The notes under the pieces: generated by a model
Database searches by the model: none
What the model saw: only the letters and a program-made list of their open reading frames with translations
What the model was told of the DNA's origin: nothing
Part shown: positions 55,977 through 64,000 of the stretch, piece after piece
How positions within the stretch are numbered: the first letter of the stretch is position 1
Layout of the letters: the number at the start of each line of letters is the position of its first letter
Program-made: the position numbers and the translations under genes
NCBI GenBank assembly: GCA_029449245.1
Contig: JANATF010000001.1
Location: forward strand, 1,178,001 to 1,242,000
Direction of reading: 5' to 3'
DNA: 64,000 nt
Source: Mortierella alpina
Lineage: Eukaryota; Mortierellomycota; Mortierellomycetes; Mortierellales; Mortierellaceae

Positions 55977-58400
55977 ATGAGCATTGAGCAATTCAGTCGG
56001 CGTGCAGGCTACATCATTGCACACAGGATGCGGGGTAATCTTCCTTCCGGACAGACTCCGGCACTCACAGCATTCCTTCTGACAATGTGGAACAGAGTTA
56101 ACGCTGTCTTTTGCGTCCTCGTTGTTATCGTTCATCTTGTCACACACATGGTCCTCTCATATCCCGCTGTAGAGTTCCTCAACGAGAACAACAGACCTGT
56201 CCAGCCGCCCCAGCAGTCGTTTCCTTCCCAGACTGCCGCTCACCAGGCAATGGTAGCATCGCAGTACCCAGGCCATCAGCAGCAGTATCCCTATCAGCAA
56301 CAACAACAGCAGCAACATCAACAGCAGTATCAACAGCAGCAGCAACAGCAGCAACAGCACCAGCAACAACAGTAAGTAGACCATTCTGAGACCACCGGCC
56401 GTAGGTTGCACAGAACCGACAGGGATAAGTTAAAACGCTGCCGAGACCTGACCTGCTTTTTAATTCTAGGATTTTCAATATGCTGTCCCCACCACCTCCG
56501 TATGAAGAGGCGCCAATGATGGATTGCGCCCGGCCTAGCTGGATATTACCTGATGCCTCGGGCAACTGTATACCCGATTTTTCAAAGGTCGGTTACAGAG
56601 AAGGTCACGTCAGAATTCCCTTCGTGCCCGTTGAGATTGCTTTGGAACCCTCGAACAGCACGTGTGTGGACGACACAGCCCGAATTCAGGCTGCTATCGA
56701 CACTGTCGGCAAACTGCCCTTGTGTCCATTGGGAAACGACGGAGCTCAGATCAGGGGCACAGTCTTGCTTCGAGCGGGCGTTTATCGGGTTGCTGGAGCG
56801 TTGATCATCAACGCATCGGGTGTTGTTCTGAGAGGTGAGGGTCAGGATAGCAACGGGACCGTGATTATCGCCACAGGCAACATACAGCGAGACTTTATCC
56901 TCATCAACGGCATGCTCCAGTCTGAAATGGGCTCCGAAGAGATGCAGCGTGCCAAGGCAAGGTCAAGCGAGATGATGCCCAGAAATGGGTATAAAGGCAG
57001 TGGTGGCCGGCCCGACACGTACACTCAGCAAGGCCTCTACATCCCGGTTGGATCCATCACCATCCCTGTGCTCGATACTACCAAGTATAACGTGGGCGAT
57101 CCCATTGTGGTATGTTGAAGCCCTTCCAGTGCGATACTTGAAAGTTGAAACACATATGCGTACCCGAATGCCGCGCAGCTAACCTTGCACTGTTTCACAA
57201 ATGTCCAGATTGAGCGGCCTGGTTGCGACGAATGGATCAGGGACATAGGGATGGATTGTCTGCCACCACGCCCAGACACAGGGAAACCTTCCACGCAGTG
57301 GAATCCAAAGTCATTCACATTTCGATTCGAGCGAAGGATCGTTGCGATTGACCAGGCAACACGCACCTTCACGATCGATATCCCCATGGTGATGAACCTC
57401 GATCCAAAATACCCTCCAGCACGGATATATCACCTTATCCACAAGAATCCAATGATTTCAGACGTTGGTCTCGAGAACCTGCGTCTTGTTAGCGAATATA
57501 ATCCTAGGAATCTCGAGGATGAGCAGCACGCTTGGTACGGAGTGGTCGTAGACAATACGATTCATGGCTGGGTGGCCGATGTAACAACCGAGCACTTTGT
57601 CAGTGGTATCTTTGCGTCGCTATGGTCCAGGTTCATCACCATTCAGGATTGTGCAGTGATGGACCCAGTTTCGAAACCGTCCGAAGGCGGGCGTCGATAC
57701 CAGTTCAACCTCAGTGGTCAAATGGGTCTAGTCAAGCGCTGCTTCACAAACAAGGCTCGCCATGATTTCATTACGCTTGGACGCGTTTGCGGTAGGCTGT
57801 TGATGAATTGATTTGTGGCAATGATTAGCGATACACCCATGATGGCTGGGACTTAGTCGAGTGTTTTTTGGTTTGCTCGGATATAGGCCCGAACGTCTTT
57901 GTTGATTCGACCGGAGTAGACGGCAACAACGACACAGGACCACATGAACGCTGGGCTATGGGCATATTGTACGACAACATCGAGGCCAACACTATCAACA
58001 TCCGAGAGCGAAGTTGGATGGGCTCAGGTCAAGGTTGGGGAGGTAAGTTCTGCTGCAATGTCCTTTCAGATCAAGATGGATTCTTTAGTAGTTGATAATA
58101 ATGCATCGCGTCGCTGCTCTAGGTGTCTTCCATGTTGTGTTTAATTGCAAGGCCAAAAACCAAAACTCCTTTCAAGATGCCCCGGGTACCTGCAACTGGA
58201 TTATTGGTTTCAAAGGCGGTCTGTCAGGCAGACCCGTAGTAGACGCCTTACGTTCCTGTACGCGACATGACAATCAACATGTTGAACCTCGAAGCCTGTA
58301 CTGGTCACAACTGGTTGCTCGAATGGGCGGTGATATTGAACTGGTCAAGAGGAACGTTGGTGCACAGGCCAGACTGCATCCACCTCAGCAGTGTCCTTGA
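55977..58400 (+). CDS. Beta-helix protein C with N-terminal membrane segment, polyQ stalk and PPPY motif
   Basis: Model join(55977..56371,56470..57109,57209..57791,57887..58042,58123..58400), 683 aa, phases closing. Exons 3 and 4 (583 and 156 nt) equal those of copy A. Unlike A and B it has no cleavable signal peptide. Residues 1-38 are polar, residues about 40-62 form one hydrophobic segment (VNAVFCVLVVIVHLVTHMVLSY), and residues 75-132 are Gln-rich with runs of up to nine Q. Then comes MLSPPPPYEEAP, a PPxY motif of the kind bound by WW domains of Rsp5/Nedd4 ligases, and then the beta-helix (WILPDASGNCIPDFSKVGYR, DDTARIQAAIDTVGKLPL, VLLRAGVYRVAGALII). The coils keep VVVDNTIHGWVADVTTEHF and GGRRYQFNLSGQMG. 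A type II membrane anchor is inferred. If so, the PPPY would face the lumen, which is odd. Confidence 0.82.
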
Positions 58401-58512
58401 GGTGTAGGTGGATTGTCGTTGGATACCGCCAAATAAACATAAAGCGTCCGCAGCACCTTTTTTTTTGTTCGTATTTTGTTCTTATTTTGTTGTGAGGTCA
58501 TGTTGTTCCAGT

Positions 58513-59532
58513 CTACTTGTTCTCTTTCTCTTCGTTGGCCAGGAGCTCCTTTGACAGGGCTGCGGCGCCATCAGGGCCAGCTGTAGCAAGCATCTCTGCG
58601 ACCACAGCCTTGAGCTCATCATCACGATCGATGCCATCGTTCTCAGTGGCTTTCATGATGGCCTCTATCCTCTCTTTGAAGTCCGAGTTCGTCTCGGTGT
58701 CATCCTGCTCATCGTCTTCGTCCTGGTCTTTGTCCTCCATCAAATGGGACATATCCTCACCCAATTCATCAACACTGTTGTCAGGGTGAGGAACTCCGGT
58801 AAGTTCGCGCAGGTAGTGAGCGACCTCAAACCATTCTTCCTCCTCGGCATTCTCGGCAGCCTAGTAGGTCATTATCCATTGAGATTGATTCAGTTAAATA
58901 AATCACTCGCGTTAACATATATACATGTAATGCGAGCCTTAACAGCTTAAAAACGCCGGCAGTGATATCGCATAGAGATCTTACAGTCATCTCGTTGTCG
59001 TTGACGTGAGTGGCGTCGGCTCCAGCTTTGACAAGCATCTCTGCAATATCGACAGTCTCGCACACAAAAAGAGGCGAGTCTCCTTCGGGATCCTGGATGT
59101 TGACGTCGGCACCATTATCGAGCAGGTGTTTGATCAAATCCTTGTGTCCATACGATGCTGCGGCATGTCTGATCCATCGGAGAGAGAAAGCGAGTGGAGT
59201 GAGAGACTGCGTCCGACATGCAGAGTGTAAACGACAATGAAGAAAAGTAGAATGACTGCGGGTAAAGGGCAGGGGGGTGCAGCTTACAGTGCCGAATATC
59301 CAAATTCGTCCTGTGCGTTGATGGACACGCCCTTCTCCTCGATAAATGCCTTGACGGCGGCAAGGTCTCCGTCACCTATGGAGCAAGTGTGCGAAAAGGA
59401 AGCATGGCGAGGTCAGCCGCTAGGACAGCCAGTTGCTAGTCGAATCCTGTCCTGGTCGAGGCAAATGTCTCTGCGCTCGCTTGCGAGGTTCCCAAGGGCC
59501 TTACTTGCTGCCAACCAGATGTTGTGGGACAT
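58513..59532 (-). CDS. Small ankyrin-repeat protein
   Basis: Model complement(join(58513..58860,58985..59168,59288..59375,59505..59532)), 215 aa, phases closing. Residues 1-105 hold three ankyrin-like repeats: SDGDLAAVKAFIEEKGVSIN, then DEFGYSALHAAASYGHKDLI and DPEGDSPLFVCETVDIAEML. A fourth half repeat ends in AAENAEEEEWFEVAHYL. The C-terminal 90 residues are acidic (MEDKDQDEDDEQDDTETNSD) and then helical. Similar small ankyrin proteins with acidic tails in yeasts include Yar1, a chaperone of ribosomal protein S3. The acidic tail fits that type of role but the sequence is not close enough to name it. The first coding exon is 28 nt. It is divergent from the nucleoporin gene with 359 bp between starts. 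Confidence 0.85.
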
Positions 59533-59891
59533 GTCGAGGGAATGTGAGGGGCGGTGATGGGGGAGACGAAGAGGCGATCTCTGATCAGCTCGCCTTGCCG
59601 CAGACAGCACACACACAGACAGCCAGTGCTCAGTGGCGCAGAACTGACCGCGATCGCGTGTGCTAGATTGGACTGACTTCAAGAGCCTGTGTTTGCCTGA
59701 CTTCTCGTCACTCTTCTCCCCATCGCCACCAACTGCAAGGCACCCTGTCTGGCGATCTGTCTGCTTGTTTGTCTGTCCCCTTCTTCCTCCCCTCCGTTTG
59801 CTTGCTTGCATCCCTCTCTCTCTCTTGTCTACTTCTCCTCATTTCTCCCTTTGCGATCCCCTCGGTCGACAACAACTGACGGCAACTCGAA
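59533..59891. promoter_or_regulatory. Divergent promoter between the ankyrin and NUP133-like genes
   Basis: 359 bp. Bases 59715-59860 are C/T-rich on the plus strand before the nucleoporin start, and the minus-strand side is short. No TATA box is seen, as expected for housekeeping genes. Confidence 0.45.
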
Positions 59892-62800
59892 ATGTTCGCT
59901 GCCAATGCACCCAAGGCGACCTCGGCTGGCAAGCAGCAGGCACAGAGGTCCAAGGGCGCTCTGGAGACCAGGACCCCAGCAGGCACAATGGCCAGTCACC
60001 ACGCTCCAGGATCAGCATTGACGCGCGAAAAGTCGTTTGCCAGCACCATTTCCGTGGACTCTGAAAGCTCATGGACGCCTATTCAGGAGGACGCCTCACA
60101 CAGCGAGCAGACGCGTTCCTTGCCCGAATTCAGTGGCAGCGGCGCAATCGATGAGGATTCGATCTACTCCAAGAATGAGCGCACCATGGTTGCTTATTTC
60201 GGACCATTGCCCCGGGAGGTTGAAGATGCTCTGGATAAGACAGGTATAGACCCCCGTTCTTGATTTGAGCGAGAACAAGTTGCCCGGCCACTTCATATGC
60301 AGTGTTGCTTATCCATGCTTCACCGACTCTCTCTTAATAGACTTTTACACTAAGCCTATGACAGCCAAAGTCGACCTCGATGCAGGTCTCGGGATGGTGG
60401 TCGCGCAAGATAAATGTTACATCTGGGCCGTTCAGAAGGTAGTTTGATCACAGTTCTTTACATGAAGGGCTTGCGCTTTCGGTCCACGATTTGCTGGGCT
60501 GACCGCTCTGCTTACGAATGATTCTTGGCCGTAGAACACCACATATCGGGCTGCGCCTGTTTGCTACACGCTGCCGATGCCGCCTTGCAGCTATACCTCG
60601 GTTGAAGCATCTGTTATGTTGCCCGTGGTCACTATTACTCGATCGGACGATGAAACTGTAGGCATCCTCGCCTGTTCTCCAGATGGTCTGTGCTGGTACT
60701 GGAACAATATCGACCTCTGCTTTTCAAACGTGGACCAACATGTGGATACGAGAATCGGCATCGCTCAGGGAGACTTTGTGACACACGTCGAGTGTGCAGG
60801 TGTAAGTGGAGTGCTCAGGAGGTTTCTTCACGGTGATCCAGCAATTTGATAAGCGTTTTACCTAAACGGAGCATCTTTTTTTGAAATTTTGCAACAGCTT
60901 ATGGGATATTACTTTGGAACAAAGTACGCCAATGTATACCAGGTTGCCGTCAAGAAACATCTAGGGACTACCGTCTTGGCTTCAGCACAGCTACCCGGAA
61001 AGGGCGGAAGCGCCATTACAACCATCTTCAACTTGATTGGCGTGGCGCAAGGACCAGATACCACTCAAAAGATCTCGTCAATGACTTCAGGACCTAAACC
61101 TCAGGATTTTCATGGACGTTGGGATGTGTTTGCAATGACAAGGAGGTCGCTTTTCAAATGGCACGTTTATCGATCGGGCGAATACGCCCTCGAATGCGAG
61201 TATCCACTCAAGGAACAGCTTACCGAACGGATCCATCGCGACTATTCTGCCACTATGCCCTTCGGAAACGACCCGCGTGTGCGCCTACTAGACATTGAGT
61301 ATATCAAGGGCGGAAAGTTGCTGGTACTGGCAACGTTCTTTGATACGGCCCTCAGAACAGCAACCACTCCACTCTCATGTGGCCTCTTCACACTGTTGCC
61401 ACAAATGCAGTCCCCTGTATCCTTCGAGATCGAGAGTGTGAAGTACATTCAACGCACAATAGTAAGTCCTCTTGCATGGATATGGAGATTGGTCGAAAGA
61501 TATTACATGTGCTAATTTATCGATACTCACAAACCGCTTGTAGGAGGAAGATCTCCGACCAGAGGCGTCTCCAAGGCTGGTTGTGCCCCAAGGTGGTCCC
61601 GGAGTGTTCATCGTGATGCCCAAGGCTGTGATCATCAGCTCGACATTACCCGACTTTGAGTTCGAAGATCTTGTTCCTCTCAAATCTGACAGGATCATCG
61701 GCTTTGGAAACGAGGATTGGAAACAGCGCGGACAGGAAATGGATGGCGCCAGCGAGCTGCCCATTATATGCAGGAGAAGCGGTCGTTTAGGCATTCATAT
61801 CCAACTAGAGGGCAACGGATACCTGTCGTCGTCGTCGACAAAGATGGGCAAGGAACTGTTGACCGCTCAATTGCAGGCCAAACTGGAGCAGGCAGTGTTT
61901 TTCAGCGGCAAGAGAAATAACCCCATCTCGTTCGACCTCTCTCATTATGATGGAGGGGACTTGAATGAAGCCTCACTAAATGTGAGTCAGGAGATCTTGA
62001 ACTCACACGCGGGGCTGTTGAACTCTGGCAAAGATCTGACCAATCGGCTGTCAGAGCGTTATGCGAGGATCAGGAGTATCATTGAGTGCATTCAAGCGGC
62101 GGATATGGCAAGTCGACTCTCCATCGATACCCGATTTCAGCTTTGCTGGAGTGCTGAAAAGCTAGCTGCAGCGAACGCCCTGTGGAAGCAATATCAGCTG
62201 AGGCTGGCATCAAAGGACAGTGCCAAGGCATCAAAGGCGAACATCAAGCAGGTCATTCAGGAAGCTGCTGCTCACGCCTTGCAAAAGATTGGCGTACGCA
62301 CCAAGGAGGATCCCATTACATTCCTAATGATCTACAGAGTAAGGAAAGTGTTTGGCGTGTCGTCTACTCTGCTCCCGCGATATTTTCCTCGGTACTTAGG
62401 CATCTCTATATTCGTTGATATATCATTAGGTTGACGCTCTATCAGAGCTTCTCTGTAGCCTTCATATCTCTGCGCTCAAATTAAATGCTGCACCCACAGG
62501 CCAGCAGGCACAGCTGACGAAGGATATCAACAGGATCATCGTTTTGAGTTTACGCTCTGCTTGGAATTACAGGAGACAGAGCGTGGACAGCTATGCCCTG
62601 GAAGGTAGCTGCGGCGTCGAGCCATGGACAGGTTCGTGCACAATTTTCCTGTACCCAGTGGATCAGTAGTATTGCATCGTGGAGAAGTGTACCGAATAAT
62701 CTAACTCGCTTTTGAACCAATGTTAATTCAGCGACAGAGAATGTGATTAACGCCCTCACCACGCAATACAACCGCACCCTTGAGCACTGCAGTGAGAGCG

Positions 62801-64000
62801 AAATGGACGTGGATAGTCAGGATCGACAGGATGCACTCGCAGATCTCACAATGGAGCTCAAGGACCAGCTTTGCGACCTCGCCGATGTCACCCTGCAAGC
62901 CCACTCTGAGCGACTTCAATATCTTGAAGGGTAACAACGAAGGAATTGACATTTCTTTGCACATCTGATGAACTGCTGTGTTAGGGACTGACACTCATTT
63001 TTGCTATCTTCGATCCAATGTTAGTCTGCCATCTTCTGGCGATTATAATGTCAACATCGCAGCAGCCGTAGCAGCCTATGATGAAGCCAAATCCAGCCTC
63101 CTGACACCGTTAGGTACTGCAAAGTTGAATGCCGTCATGGAGGGATTATACCATGGATACTGGTAATGTTAGGTCGCTAACGTGTTATATCACTATTGTC
63201 ATAGTCAAGCTGAAGAAAATTCTGCCTGCCATCCAGCTCGCACAACGATACAAGGATTTTACGACACTGGTGAAGCTCTGCATCAACGAGGAGGACCTGA
63301 TCGCAGGCTATGTCGTCAAATATCAGCAGGAGTTTGCCAACGCTCTCTTTCAGTGGTATATCGATAATGGTAAGTGACCTCTCATCCTTCAAAAATGGTG
63401 GGACCCTGCGGAAGAATTTACTACTGATGCCACCGAATCCACATTGCTTTGGGGCGCGATAGACCAAATGGCCGCTCTTCTGGAGCAGGGCGAAAAGTAC
63501 AGTGATCTGTTTACGGTCTTCCTGGACAGCCATGATTACAGCGAGATTGCTTGGCTACATGACATCAAAATCAACCGCTTTATTGAGGCCTCTCAACGTG
63601 TCCAAGAAGGCGCTTTTCTGGAGAACAACATTGATCGCCGCAGAACCATGTTCAGTTTGAGCAAGCTCCTGTTCCTTGCAGGACTGCCAAAGGAGGATCT
63701 AGATGCGGAGGCCGCTGAGAAGTATGGCAGCAGAAACAATGAGGAGCTCGAGATGGCCACAGTGCAGGCGCTTACTGCAGATGCATGGGAGAAGAACCTG
63801 ACGGGAGCTATGACAAACATCGAGGACAAGACCAAAGCCGTGATCAAGAACTTTGGATCCCAGCTCTTGAAGATGCAAACAGCCTTGCGTGAGGTAAGAA
63901 TGTGAATGGCGATTGATGCAGTCCCGCTCTATATCTTATATTCTGAACTAACTGAATCATTCTGATCTCTAGGCGATTCTCAAGTCCACAGAGTCCCTGT
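59892..64000 (+). CDS. NUP133: NUP133-like nucleoporin (3' partial)
   Basis: Model join(59892..60243,60341..60438,60535..60801,60898..61461,61544..62338,62430..62631,62732..62930,63025..63113,63205..63369,63415..63893,63973..64000), at least 1079 aa, running off the edge. Residues 1-95 are Ser/Thr-rich. Then comes the Nup133/Nup155 N-terminal beta-propeller type sequence (DFYTKPMTAKVDLD, MVVAQDKCYIWAV, RSDDETVGILACSPDG). The C-terminal part is helical with hallmark NUP133 features: LAQRYKDFTTLVKLC, FANALFQWYID, HDYSEIAWLHDIKINRF and RRTMFSLSKLLFLAGL. It is a scaffold of the Y-complex of the nuclear pore. Two junctions are weak. The GT at 63114 gives a closing phase, but the open frame continues to 63162. 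The 45-nt intron 63370-63414 has a poor acceptor but removes an in-frame TGA. Confidence 0.85.

Overview
The window looks like a gene-dense segment of a filamentous, early-diverging fungus, probably a Mortierella-type Mucoromycota. Almost every gene is cut by short GT-AG introns (about 45-320 bp), the genes are the usual eukaryotic housekeeping set, regulators are rich in polyQ/polyH, and promoters carry long pyrimidine tracts. The taxonomic placement is inference from gene style only. I built gene models by eye, joining open frames at GT-AG sites and requiring the phase to close. Where the phase sum closes to a stop codon I treat the model as well supported.

Layout from left to right. 1-246: Ser-rich tail of an unidentified gene. 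812-4121: a large PARP + RING + Deltex-C protein, the most unusual gene here. 4229-5117 (-): a small coiled-coil protein. 5311-6903: a secreted pepsin-like aspartic protease. 8024-11688: a fused lysine-ketoglutarate reductase / saccharopine dehydrogenase with a mitochondrial-type leader. 11912-13884: retromer subunit VPS26. 14380-14877: a secreted C2-domain protein. 15195-17715: mitochondrial tyrosyl-tRNA synthetase. 17854-20018 (-): an HGGG/GDSAGG-type esterase/lipase. 20927-21939: a GET5-like ubiquitin-like protein. 24061-35287 holds three Gln/His-rich regulators: a Zn2Cys6 transcription factor, an R3H-SUZ RNA-binding protein and a CON7-like C2H2 factor.

35288-47853 is a 12.5 kb stretch in which I can support no gene with confidence. 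It has only fragmentary open frames, homopolymer runs and one strong G-quadruplex motif.

47854-58400 is a local expansion of a right-handed beta-helix (pectate-lyase-fold-like) family. Copy A is secreted. Copy B is frameshifted and probably a pseudogene. Copy C is preceded by a membrane segment, a polyQ stalk and a PPPY motif. A gephyrin/cnxE-type molybdenum cofactor gene (52518-55196, -) lies between B and C, and a short relic of its 3' end sits downstream of copy A, which points to a segmental tandem duplication. 58513-59532 (-) is an ankyrin-repeat protein. 59892-64000 is an NUP133-like nucleoporin that runs off the window.

Most neighbours are unrelated housekeeping genes and no operon-like logic is expected. 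The grouped features are the three Q-rich regulators, the beta-helix paralogues, and several close divergent or convergent pairs.
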